From contig JALRME010000047.1 of assembly GCA_026120035.1 (NCBI GenBank), positions 149,054 through 213,053 on the forward strand: a stretch of DNA of 64,000 bases, in the 5' to 3' direction. Shown piece after piece: positions 45,567-57,082 of the stretch. Numbering within the stretch: the first letter of the stretch is position 1; each line of letters opens with the position of its first letter. Both the position numbers and the translations under genes were made by a program. A model generated the notes under the pieces. The model was given only the letters and a program-made list of their open reading frames with translations. It did no database searches and had not been told where the DNA came from. Origin of the DNA: Coleophoma eucalyptorum (lineage: Eukaryota; Ascomycota; Leotiomycetes; Helotiales; Dermateaceae).

Positions 45567-46032
45567 GTTGAACAACTTGGAAAGGGTAATTAAGAGCGAA
45601 GTTTTGGAGGCGGGTGTGGTATGCGGCATTGAAAGTTGGCATGCATGCAGTGTATTTATGAACTGCGACACAATACACTGGATAATGCGTCGTCGAAACT
45701 TTTAGCCGGCGAGGGTTTACCCATTAGTCATGAACAGCACTAATTAATGAACAAGCGTCTCCCCATATTTCTCCACATAACCTACTTGACCCATCTTTGG
45801 GGAAATCTAGCGTAGAATTAGCTTTTGGCTGTCAATGCCCGCGTACCCCATTCCCCCGCAATGCTTGTTTATTTGACCCAGCCCAATAAATTATTTAGCC
45901 TTGGTTGGCAATACCTCCCCCGATGGCCTCTATAAAGGTGCTTTGGCATGAAGCTCATCCTTTTCTTCGAGGCATTTCCACTCTATTATCCATCATAGCT
46001 TTATAACAAGAATTTACGCACATCATAACATC
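45567..46032. other. Divergent promoter region
   Basis: Separates the hydroxyacid dehydrogenase and the sugar transporter, which are transcribed away from each other. A CTATAAAGG TATA-like box near 45931 lies about 100 bp before the transporter start. Confidence 0.45.
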
Positions 46033-47713
46033 ATGCCTCCAAAATATCTTGGCCTTCGAGGTGCCATGCTCGCTCGCATGCGCATTTTCGTAGTCGTCCT
46101 TCCTTCATTTCTTCTCTTTGGCTACAACCAATCCGCCATTGGAGGAGTACTTGGCTTCGAGTCCTTCACACATACCTTTCCTCGCATCGATACAACGAAT
46201 ACAACAGGACATGTAAAAACTGAGCATGCACGCATTCAAGGTGGGCCGTGAAGAAGTCTCTGCGAGTCCTTCACTAAATTCTATAGGAACCGTAGTGGCA
46301 ATATACACAATTGGATGTCTTATTGGTGCTTTAGCCTCAACATCTGTTGGCAACCCGTTTGGTCGCCGCCGTGCACTTGTTATCTTTGCAGCTGTAGCAG
46401 CTATTGGAACATTATTACAGGGCACAACCTTCGGTCTTGCGCAACTCATCGTTGGTCGAATAATATCTGGCATAGGTGTAGGCGGAGTTAATGCTATTGT
46501 GCCTGTCTGGCAAGCAGAATGCTCAAAGCCAAAGAATCGAGGTAAAAATGTTGTTATTATGGGAGTCTTTGTAGCCACTGGTATTGCTTTGGCGGCATGG
46601 GTTAACGTCGGTCTTTCCTTCAAACAGAATAGTTCTGTTTGCTGGAGACTACCGCTGTCATTCCCCCTTATCTTCTGTGTTCTTATCTGCATGGGAGTCT
46701 TTTGCTTCCCCGAGTCTCCAAGATGGTTAGTTCAAAAAGGTAAACATGACGAAGCAAAGGCCGTTATGCAGATTTTGCATGATTTACCTGCGAATTCAGA
46801 TATCGTGGATGAGGAGTTCGACATGATGCACCGAGTCTGCACTGCAGAAATGGATCGGGAGGTCAGCTTCTTCGATCTGTTCAAATTGAGTCATGAGAGA
46901 TTACCATATCGCGTATTCTTGGCAATAACAATCAACTTCTGCGCTCAAATGACTGGTATGATCACCTCGAGGCTCTATAAAATACAAGACTTATTTTGAC
47001 TGATATTTTCAGGTGCCAACGTTATCACATACTATGCTAAGACAATCTTCCGCTAATCTCTCGGTTTCGCCGCATTAAACTCCTCATTGCTGGCTGCTGG
47101 CCTCCTAACATGGAAAATACCCGCGGCATATATCGCATACTATTATGTGGATCGTGTCGGTCGAAAACCCCTCTTCATCATTTCAGGCGCTGGTATGGGC
47201 CTTTCAATGACCTGCCTTGCTATTACAGTTTCCCAGATTGAGCATAACGGTGCTGGTCAGGCCGCTGTTTTCTTCCTATTCATGTTCATGTTTTTCTTTC
47301 CGATTGGGTTCCTCGGTGCGAACTTTCTCTATTCTGCAGAGATAGCGCCACAGCACCTTCGGATTCATCTATCAGCGGTTGGAACAGCAGCACATTGGTT
47401 GTTCAACTTTGTCATTGCCGAAGTGACCCCAGTGGCATTCGCGAGCATTGGTTATCGATACTATATCGTTTATGCCTGCACAGGAGTTGCCGTCATTCCC
47501 ATAGTATACTTTCTGTTCCCAGAGACCAATGGGAGGACTCTCGAGGATATGGATGAAATCTTCTCACAGCCAGAGCATTGGTGGTTGATTGCTGCTGCCG
47601 CAAAGATTGGGGTTGAAAATACCGAGGCGCTTGAAAGCCCTCAAGGTAAGGCACAAACATTAGATGACAAGTACGCGACTTCAGAGCAGATTGAGAATGG
47701 AGAGTTAGTGTAG
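46033..47713 (+). pseudogene. MFS sugar transporter, complete except for one in-frame stop
   Basis: Exons 46033-46240, 46287-46955 and 47013-47713, joined in frame, would give a sugar-porter protein of about 525 aa. Family motifs are clear: SFLLFGYNQSAIGGVLG, GNPFGRRRALV, GRIISGIGVGGVNAIVPVWQ, CFPESPRWLVQKGK, YYVDRVGRKPLF and FPETNGRTLEDMDE (PETKG-type). Twelve spans can be traced. In exon 3, after ANVITYYAKTIFR, the codon at 47054-47056 is TAA where relatives carry Gln or Asn before SLGF. A CAA-to-TAA change (C to T before A) would explain it. Everything after the stop is still conserved, so the break is recent, polymorphic or an error. With the stop, translation ends near the start of the seventh span and no working carrier would form. 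Confidence 0.8.
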
Positions 47714-48235
47714 TCCATGCGCCGAGGGATTGGAAAAGGCTTGCTATTTGCTGTGTTCAGTAGTCGTTTGTTTAGTAGTGGCTGTTCAAGAGCTCTTTCT
47801 TCGCAGCAGGGAATGCCCTATTGAGTGGTAAGATCATGGGGGTTTAAATATATTACTTGGGCAATGGCTTGATTACCTTTATCACTCGCAGTTGGTTCTA
47901 ATTCCATGTTGCTTAATAAATCACCAAATGATTTCCAGGTCAATGGCTATCATACCTTACTACCCTATCTTACTTCGGATTAGTTCACTGGCAGTTTTAG
48001 CCATATCCGTCAAATCACTAAGTTATGCACGTGACATGCTAACTTTTCGCTAGGCTAATAATTCTTCCCCGGCTTTACTTTTAATTGTACTACCTTCTAA
48101 GTCAACCATAATTCTGTACCCTTGCTGAAACGTATAATATATTGTCCGACATTGCTATCCCTGGCGTGATGTGAAGCACGATCAGATCAGCCTAGGGTAC
48201 TTATGCAACCCGTCCTCTTATTCGCTCGGCGACTA
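47714..48235. other. Intergenic
   Basis: No supportable feature beyond the probable promoter of the Zn2Cys6 gene. Confidence 0.45.
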
Positions 48236-49353
48236 ATGGCGGACAACATAATTGGCATCGGTTCCGACCGCCGTGATGCCCAAACTCAGGACACGACCTC
48301 TCGGAGCACTGCAGCCTGTAATGGATGTCGTGCACGCAAACAAAAGGTAACATTAACTTCCTTACACATATGGATGGCTGCAAGAACAAACAGCGGTCGG
48401 TATATTGAACGCGTTTTTCTCCATAGAGTCACCAGCCTACCTATCTTAGTCCTGAGGTAGCTGACTAGCAATAGTGCGGTGGCGAAAGGTAGCCCAGAGC
48501 CTATCCCTAAGCCTTGACATATCTTCCAAACTTATTTGGCTCCTACAGACCCATTTGTCTTCGGTGTCGCTCCCTCGGACTGGACTGTGAATGGCCCAAA
48601 GCACAAAAACGGTAAGTAAATTCACCATTTTCTGCTTTGAATTGCATTATTATTTCGTAAACTGACCTTAAGTCATATAGTGGTCCCGCCAAAGGGTACA
48701 CCGAAGCCGTGGAAACTCGATTACAAGAGATGGAGAAAATTCTTATCCGGGTTCTATCTACTGTATCCCAGGAGCAGTTGCCTGCAATCCTTTCAGGAGC
48801 TTTTGAAGAGCCAAATTCGGTTCAGAGTTCTATTTCAAACACCAGAACTGCATCTGTACAGAGGAAAACAGCGATTGAGTACTGGAACAAGTATCCATTG
48901 ACTTCGCCCGATGAAGTATGCTTTTGGCTGGCAGATCGAAATTCCTCTCAAAAGTCTATACAAATCTTGGATGAGCAGGGAGGAGACAGGGACCAAGACG
49001 AAACGAGAGGCCTGTTCAACGAGTGGCAGGGCGAAGAGGTGCAAAATAACAAACAAACTGATACGATTGGGATTGCGGAGCCTTCCGAACAATATCAGTC
49101 TGCTGATAATAGCAGTGACGTGTACAGAGAACAATTACGTGCAGACGTCGCCCAATCCGGTATAAGTAATCCGTTGTTGGGCTGGGCGTCTGAATCTGAG
49201 GATAATCATAGAGCGGAGCTTGATCACAGTCCGGAGCTCAATGAAAGTACACCCCCTCCTGCTGCGAGTGATGCCGACTTTGTTCTGCCGACTGGCGTAC
49301 AAAGACGTGAGCTGGGAATCCCCGAAGACTTCAAGAGCAGGTTCCTATGGTAG
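48236..49353 (+). CDS. Short Zn2Cys6 protein with a 14-nt micro-exon
   Basis: Four exons: 48236-48346, 48475-48488 (14 nt), 48549-48611 and 48681-49353, about 286 aa. The zinc cluster is assembled from three exons: ACNGCRARKQK, then CGGER, then PICLRCRSLGLDCEW. A short coiled-coil-like helix follows (GYTEAVETRLQEMEKILIRV), then a low-complexity acidic region. The end reads RRELGIPEDFKSRFLW, which looks like a genuine conserved C-terminus. No fungal-specific factor domain is present. It probably binds DNA as a dimer and may activate through the acidic tail. The alternative start 48203 (MQPVLLFAR) is possible. It converges on the larger regulator at 49477-51730. Confidence 0.85.
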
Positions 49354-49476
49354 AAAAGTCTGTTGTGTACGGACCGTACCTAGCGCGATCGATAAGCAAC
49401 AAGAACACCACCTAACTTGGAGATATTTACAAATCAGTACATTTTATAAATACACCAGAATAATTTCCGTTACACT

Positions 49477-51730
49477 TTATATACCCCATGATAGTGACAT
49501 TTCAGGATCCATATTTTCTGCTTGTAAATCCCCACCTCGAAACAATGCCTCCCAACTAACATGAGCAAAAATATCTGGCCTTTGTAGCTCGTGAGGTTGA
49601 AATGCGCTCTGTCCTACACCATCAAAATTAATATCCGGATAGATATTTGGCAAGTAATTAAGTTGATCGCTAGAGTTCCAAGAGTCATTGACATTTGTAC
49701 TTTCAGATGTGGACATCCTTTGTCGCTTGTTAGGCTCTTGACCACCCGAAGCTACCATCGATCGTGTTCTTTGTAAGTTATTTCGCGGAATGGATTGCGA
49801 TTGAGGAGTATGGAGGTTTTCCCGATTCAAGCGCTCATTTCTGGGATTTCCATTGCGAAGATTTGACAAGAGGGTGGCTAAAATGCTATGGCAATGTCTT
49901 GCACTATTCCATCTCTTTTCCATCACTTCGAGAAGTCTTAGACACGCTTCGATTTCCCTATTATCATAGTATTAGTACTCGATAATTTGTACATATCTAG
50001 TAAGGCTCAATATAGAGCGCTCAATCAATTTAAGCATAAAGTGGACGGAAATGGACGTACGGAAAGCCTTTGCTAGTAGGATATGCATTCAGTTCACATG
50101 CAAATGCAATTACTAGACCAGACATCCAAGTACCAGAGAGAATTCCAGGAGCGGAAAGACACTGCTTGCGCCGTGGATGTCCTTGAAATATTGAAATAAT
50201 TTTTCGACTAGCTCTGATGCATACCTGTAAGCTGGACTGAAATTCTGGGGTTGAGGGATCAGAAGACAGAAAAGGACGATTGACCAATAAAATTAGTTTT
50301 TGGTACATTATAATGAAAAAAGGAGCAAAGCTGTATTCTGTGTAGTTCAGGTCCTCGTTAGAATAGATTGATTGACCTAGTGTAGTGGACCGTAGCTCCT
50401 GGAGATCCGAAGGAAGATAGTTCCACCAGGAATGTACCTCAGTCTTAAGCAACAGGATGTCGCTATTTCCGATGGCGCGATTGTGTATTGATTTATGAAA
50501 TAGCTCCAGCGCACGGCCGACAATTCTCCCATACCCAACATAACTAGCCAGAACTTCATCTCCTCTTTTCTGTGATGGGGGTGTGATTCCTTCAACTTGA
50601 TTTTGAGAAGACTCTATATCTGAGCCTGAATTTGATCTTCTATTACGTGTCGTTGACTTATCTCGTTTTGACAAGTGTGCCAGATCCGGATGATCAGGGT
50701 GACCATGGGGGAGATGTAGAAGAACCTCGCGTCCAGAACTGGAAAGCTCTGTAGTTTGTGTCGCCCGCGGCACAGGTATGTGGAGTTCCTTTTTACCGGG
50801 CATGCAGACATCTACATCGAAGTCTTGGAATCCAAGAGGGTGGCCTAAAGCCTGGCTCAAGTATCTATCAGTAGCGTAAACGCACCAAAAGATTCTTTTT
50901 CGCATATGACAGTCGTGTTCCGAAAGTTGTATGTAGCGGAATGGGCAACGGTGGAAGCCGGCTTGGAATATTTTCTTCAGTAACATCCCGCCAACTATCG
51001 AAGCTGCATTTAATGACATTGAGGCCATCAGATATATCTGCGCAGCTAACATGGCCTGGAGAAATGGTGTTTCGTTCCGTACAGCAAGAACTCCCAGTAT
51101 TGACATTAATGTCGATGTTGACTTAATTCGCGAGTCGCGTGGCAGTGTTATCTCCGGTCTATCTATGGCAGCTAAGTTCAAGATGGATTGGAAGAGAACT
51201 GCACGGCATGTATTCTCAGCGATTTGAGAGGGTGTCTGGTGTCCCATAATTCTTTCTTTGGCGTAGAGGCTTTCTAGCTGAAGTAGAAATGAAGGCCCAT
51301 GCAGGAACGGAAACAATGGATGCCATAGTTCAAAATAGGTCATCACAAGTTCCTTCGCAATAGAAATGTCCGGAAGTCTACCAAGACCAGCTTGGATTTC
51401 TCCGTAAGATCCTGTCATTCCATACGAGTCCATAGAATTGTTCGGAAGCAGTTTCGGGGCCAGATCCACATGTTCTTGGACATCGTCACTCTGCTGAGCA
51501 TCGTCAGTGTGCTCGGCAAGGCAGTCGTTGACTGAGGTATGCGTTGGAGGCTCTATATTTTGCACGGTATTTTCGGGCAATGATGCGTCAACATGGGCGT
51601 CTGCAAAGGCACGAAGAACCGTGTTGACGAAGAATACGCCACTTGAGCTGCCGAAGAATTGAGTTTCGTGAGGCGATGAGGCACTGAGAGCCCCAATCTC
51701 GAGGGGCAACACACCTGATGCAGAAGGTGA
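49477..51730 (-). CDS. Fungal-specific transcription factor domain protein, DNA-binding part not found
   Basis: Two clear exons, 51730-50061 and 49957-49477, give about 716 aa. The middle-homology domain is well preserved: ETQFFGSSSGVFFVNTVLRA, MTYFELWHPLFPFLHGPSFL, AQIYLMASMSLNAASIVGGM, RKRIFWCVYATDRYLSQALG and LLVNRPFLSSDPSTPEFQ. The second exon has EIEACLRLLEVMEKRWNSA and a polar tail. In relatives a Zn2Cys6 cluster precedes FFGSSSG, but none is visible in the roughly 300 bp I checked upstream of 51730. An acceptor-like TTGACAG just before 51740 suggests further upstream exons, or loss of the DNA-binding end. If lost, the protein could only act through partners. Confidence 0.85.
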
Positions 51731-52774
51731 CCGGGGAATGGGCATGGCACCTGTCAAACAATAAACAAATAAGGCTGTATCAATATGATATCTTCAAGAA
51801 CATCAAGAAACAAGGATAGAAACTAAGAGGACGCCCACCCAACAGGGTCACTCGAGCTTGTTCCCCGCAATCCCAGCCACGTTCAGTGTAGCAGAAAAGT
51901 AATGGGGGAACCGAATATCGGTAAAGACTAGTGGTATAGGTCTCTGATGATTGGAAAGGCGCTCAATTTCAAAGGCACTAGGATGCAGTGAGGAGCTCAA
52001 CCCCTTTGACATAAGTCAAAAAGTATGTGCGCTTGCTAAATCTTCATCATGTGATTATGACCTGATGGTCCGCATTAGAAGGAGAGGAATGGAAAAAGTA
52101 GAAAAGGTTAATCACCAGTAAGATATCTGGCTATTATTCTAGTGGTTCAACTTTTTCTTATTAATGAATAACTTTTAGCATCAGATAGGATACCGCACGA
52201 CTACACTATTTATATTTAGAACGAGTAGTCATTCACGTGATGTATTTTGGTCAACGTTGAGGATATCCACCTAATCTGAATTATTGTGCTGATTTATTCG
52301 CATTCCGATATGAACATTATACAATTTTAAGTTCTTGGCTTCTGGTTTCGATTTTTTGAAGTTGGAATAGGTAAGACACATAAGACTTAATCGCTTTTAT
52401 ACATAACTATACTAAATACAGAAATAACAGCCTACTATGCCGCACTCTATCTCCTCTATCTCCTATTGCCACATCTGGCCGTAAATATGCTTAGTGGTGG
52501 GTCCGTGGAAGCACATCTTCCTGCCCCGGCTGAATGAAAAGCACGTCTTCCTCTCCCCGGCTGATGCGATTCACAATGTCGGCAACTCGACTATGGGTAT
52601 AATCGGCATCTCATTATGGGTATAAATTGCGACTCGACTGGTTTCTCTAGCTGCTACTCATGTAATTACCTTTCAATACTTCTCCAATCTGCCATAGAAA
52701 GTTGTTCCTGTTATAGGCTGCTTCTCTCAAATTCCCTCCTGCCCGGCCTCTCTCTTCATCAGCGGATCTTCGAA
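51731..52774. other. Intergenic, possibly with a missing upstream exon of the regulator
   Basis: I searched the minus strand near 51740-52140 for a CxxCxxxKxxC pattern and saw none. The plus strand close to 52775 is the promoter of the transporter. AT-rich with no repeats seen. Confidence 0.4.
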
Positions 52775-55081
52775 ATGATTATCGAGAAAGCTTCCCCTGA
52801 TTCGCCACCAGACAGTTTAGATAAGAAGATCTTTGATAGTGGGCTCGACATTATCGATGATCAACCCGTGGATTACATCAACCCGAAGGAGGAGAGGGCC
52901 TTTGTATGATCATTCTTCTCCACACTATCATAAAGTCTTATTAATCGGCTAGGTATGGCGGCTTGATATATGGTTCATGACCATTGGTTTCTTGGCCTAC
53001 ACGTTCAAATATCTTGATCAGACCAACATTGTGCTTTCCTACCCGTCTCAATACTATTTCTTAGCAGATCTGATATTCTTGACAGAGTAATGCGTACGTT
53101 TCGGGCATGAAGGAGGATCTCCAGTTATATGGCAATGAGCTCAACTACTTCACTACTTATTTCAAGTAAGAGCCTCCATCTCAATAGCACTACTTTTAAT
53201 CATGTCTAGTTGCTCTTTGCGAATCTAATTCGGATATTCTAATACTGATGCTTCATAGTATCGGCTACATGGTGATGCTTTATCCCTCTTGTATAATTAT
53301 TTCTCACATTGGCCCTTCAAAGTGGTTACCTACATGCGAGGTATGCTGGATTCTTACAGTAGTTCAGACTTTGAATGAGTTTTGCTAACAATGTAGAAAG
53401 GTATTGTGGGGTGTCATGACTTGTTGCTTATCCATAGTTACCAATGCTAAACAGGTATGTCATGAATCTTTAAGACAATTTCACTTATTGCACATCAACA
53501 ATAAATTCTTGCCAGGTTTACGGTCTTCGTTTCCTTACCGGTTTTCTTGAAGGTTGTGCTTGGCCTGGTTATTTTACGCTTATCAGGTCAGTTCACACCT
53601 CCCACGGTAACATGCCAAAAGGAAAATTGACCAGAACGGTCTTAGCTCATGGTACATGCCTCATGAACTGGCTCTGCGCATGAGCCTCTACAATATCGCC
53701 CAACCTGTTGGTGGCATGTTGTCTGGAGCGATGCAAGGTGCGCTCTCTACCAACCTGCAGGGCGCGCTTGGTCGAAGTGGTTGGCGTTGGGCCTTTATCA
53801 TTAACGTGAGTTCTTTGTCTTCTTTTTCTCATTACATATCTGACTGACAAGTAGGGTGTCTGTACAATTTTTATTGCTTTGGGCGCTTTTATCATTCTGC
53901 CTGGTTACGTACGTACAAAATATCCAATACCTTTGACAAAAAAGGTAATGACGTGACTAATGAGGTCTATAGCCCGAACGACAGAATCCACTATCCAAGT
54001 TCTATCTGAAGCCTAGACATATTGGTAAGCATTTATATCCTTCTATTCTTGTATTTCGGGTTTGGTTAAAATTGTATATAGAAATTGCGTTGGCCCGCTC
54101 GCGACGTGTTGGCCGCAAACCTCAGATTGGCATTACTCTCAAACGTTTTCTGCGTTGCTTTACGTTCTGGCAGTTGTGGACTGTTGCTAGTGAGTAAAAT
54201 CAGAACTCTTCCTTCTATCTATGGAATATATGTGGCAGCAAAAGTATCTAAACGTTCATAGTCTCATGGGCGATTGGCAGCAATACTACTCCGGCCAGCT
54301 ACTTCAACTTGTGGCTCAAGTCTCTAAAAAATGCCGATGGCACTTCCAAATAGTAAGTAAGGTGCCTTGGCCTAAATTTCTTCTGCTAATGTGCATTCTA
54401 GCTCTGTTGGTATGCTCAACTACTTGCCAATCGCCGGCCAAGCTATTCAACTAGTTGCCGAGCTGTTGTTCAGTGGTTTTAGCGACTATTTTGGAGTTCG
54501 ACTACCATTTTTACTCCTCCACTCTGTGAGTACACCCACCACATGGTGCCATACTGACTATTGCTAACAACTGCATAGTCTATTAATATCACATCACTTA
54601 TTATCTTGATCATCCGCCCAAGTAGCCAGCATGCCTACATGGCTGGTTGGTATATGAACTATGTGGGGGCGTGAGTTTAACTTATCTACATTACTCACAA
54701 CCACTAACACTTCCAACGATCCACAGCGTCTCGACGATGCTTTTATGTGCTTGGGCAGCCACAAATCTTGAGGATGAGCCAGAGGTCCGCACAGTCCTTT
54801 TCGCCAGTGGCACAGTTATAGCTTACCTCCTGAACGCGTTTGTCCCAATCGCGGCTTTTCCAGCATCTGAGGCTCCTCATTGGCGAATAGGCGCAAAGCT
54901 GTATCTTGGCTTTGCTATCGTCTCTATGTTTATGTTTATAGGTATCCACTTTGCATTCAAGTGGGAGTCTAAGAAGAAAGCCAAGGGCTCGAGCAAGGAT
55001 ACCTTAACTACGGAGCAGAATGCAGATTCCAGAACTGAAACTGTTGGACATGTCCAAGAATACTTACGGCATAAGCGTTAA
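52775..55081 (+). CDS. MFS anion:cation symporter, TNA1/allantoate-permease type
   Basis: A gene with about a dozen short exons. The reconstructed order is MIIEKASPDSPPDSL, then VWRLDIWFMTIGFLAYTFKY LDQTNI, SNAYVSGMKEDLQLYGNEL, GYMVMLYPSCIIISHIGPS, VYGLRFLTGFLEGCAWPG, SWYMPHELALRMSLYNIAQP, SGWRWAFIING, ISWAIGSNTTPASYFNLW, LNYLPIAGQAIQLVAELLFS and WYMNYVGAVSTMLLCAWAA. All junctions I checked have GT-AG ends and keep frame. The sequence matches the dicarboxylate/nicotinate/allantoate permease family in fungi: 12 spans, plasma membrane, proton symport. Despite the broken look of its open frames it appears intact. It ends at TAA 55079-55081. Confidence 0.87.
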
Positions 55082-55490
55082 ATAAAAGGGTCGCTATCTT
55101 CTGGATTCGTGCGGTCGCTGAACTGGTGGGTAGACGATGTAAGCCATGAGTGCAAATACATAGTCGATAATCCTGAAAACAAGACTCTTATTCGCAGCAG
55201 CAAGAATACAACGAACGATAAATCTAAGTTGGGAATAGTATTCTCAACGATGAGATTACTTCTTGAGACTACAGATCGTAAATTACATGCTTTAGTGCTT
55301 GAGTTGAAAGGACAGGGCTACGTCCATGAGTCATGCGACCTGGAACCTGCATGTAAATAGGCCTTCCAGGCAGTCTTCACTTTCATTCTACAAGTCAATA
55401 CATCATGAATCTTTTCTATTAACCCAAAGGAAATATTGGGTTTCTTTCTGCAAGCACTCGTTGGACATAAGCTTTAGAGTAAGTACTCCT
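55082..55490. other. Intergenic between convergent genes
   Basis: 3' to 3' spacer. Frames at 55109-55360 and 55326-55589 are not gene-like. Confidence 0.5.
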
Positions 55491-57082
55491 TTACAGCTTA
55501 GCCAGAACTCCGTTAGAATTATCAACGGTGGTTTGACTTGCCAGTCTCAAGGTCTCCTCAAAAGTCTTCACAACATCATGCTCATGTAACCAATTGGTAT
55601 TTGACCCCTTGGCCGCCCTGGCCCTCAGCTCTTCGTCAGTCTCAAGAACTCCAGATTTGAACTTCTCAGCCTTGGCCTTGTTTGCAGCATGCACGATCTT
55701 CAGCAAGCGCTCCGCATGCGGTCTACGGGTTGCTTCATACAGTCTTAATGCTTGGTGAATAGCCTCTGGAGATGGCTTGCGAGTTGCTGTTGCGGGATAG
55801 ACGGAATTCAGTGAGAGATAGAAGGCGTACGCATCGTCAATAGCAAGAGATCCGCCCGTAGCAAAGGCACCACCATGCGCGTGCGCGGCATCTCCGACTA
55901 GAGTTGCTCGGCCACCAAAAACCCAAGTATCGAGATATTCACCGGAAAGATTTGGATAGAACCGAATGTCTGGAGTAATCTCTGTGAGACCTTTAACAAC
56001 GGGGTTCCAGTCCTAGAAATAATTGTCAGTCCACAAGATGCCGTGCGAGTTGAAATTGCGTCGGAGGTTCACCTTATATTTGTCTCGAAGAAGTTTTATG
56101 TTCGCTTCTTGGTCCCAGCGTGCATCTGCAAATAGTGCATTTGGATCAGCAGGATTTGAATGTGCACCTCCAACTACCGTGTAGGTGTTCTTTCCCAGGC
56201 GAGATGCGAAGAAGTTCGTATCTGGACCCCACCAATGTGTTGAATCTTTAGGAAGATCAGGAATCGGGTCTGTCAGAGAAATATCGAATATAGCACGGAA
56301 GGCAGTCCATCCACTCCATTTTAGCTGAAAATCCGGTACAAAGGCTGTTCTGACGCCCTATGAAATCGGATTAGCATTGTGATCTAAGATAACAAGTGAG
56401 GAAGCGTGGGTAATGAAAAAAAAAAACCATGATTAGCTGAAAGTGGCGCTTTTCATTGCCAAAAATCTTCATTCGTACGCCACTGCATCAACAATATAGC
56501 ACCTAGTTTTATTTTAAACTAAGTTGCGCTCCCCAACACAACGCAGAGAAAACAAGAGAGACCTACCGATCGAATTCCATCAGCTCCCAAGAGAATATCG
56601 GCAGTGACAAGCGATCCATCCAGAAACTGCAATACAACTCCGTCTTGCGAATCTGCCTTTGCCGTAACCAATTTCTTATTCAAATGGATAATCTCTCTAG
56701 GAACATTCTCTAACAATGCTTGATGCAGGTGACCTCGATGATAGCGTGCCGTTCGATGTAAATACTCAGTAACCTCATCATGCACATCCTTCCCAATAAT
56801 CTCATTGGTTTTCCAGTGTCTATAGATCATTGGAATGTTAGCTGGGCCACGGAAACTAACTTCGTCGCTAATAGCATTGTGTAGTCCTAATCTCTGCAGA
56901 GTTCGAAGTCCATTAGGACCAAGTGCTATGCTTGCGCCGATCTCTGTGAGCTCGCTGGCTTGCTCATACAATGTCACATGGATGTTTGCTTGTTGGCGAA
57001 GTGCGATGGCGGCTGTTAGACCAGCAATACCTGCTCCCACTATTGCTACTTGTAACGGCGAGGATTGCTGTTCCGCAACCAT
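55491..57082 (-). CDS. FAD-dependent monooxygenase, salicylate hydroxylase-like
   Basis: Three exons, about 57082-56567, 56357-56073 and 56013-55491, giving around 440 aa. The FAD loop is at the N-terminus (VAIVGAGIAGLTAAIALRQ), followed by ELTEIGASIALGPNGLRTLQ and LLGADGIRS (DG motif). The second exon has FVPDFQLKWSGWTAFRAIFD and DTNFFASRLGKNTYTVVGG. The third has GRATLVGDAAHAHGGAFATG (GD motif) and SLAIDDAYAFYLSL. Such class A flavoenzymes hydroxylate aromatic rings with NAD(P)H and O2. The 56356-56566 intron is long (about 210 nt) and contains an A tract; its exact ends are less certain. Intact otherwise. Divergent from the Baeyer-Villiger gene 1.7 kb away, so the two may work together on an aromatic or cyclic substrate; this is inference. 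Confidence 0.88.

Noticed and set aside
46105..46692. 195-codon minus-strand ORF
   Set aside because: Antisense shadow of the sugar transporter; composition follows the transporter codons.
52775..55081. Calling the TNA1-like transporter a pseudogene because its frames are short and scattered
   Set aside because: Every break coincides with a plausible GT-AG intron and the joined pieces restore family motifs.
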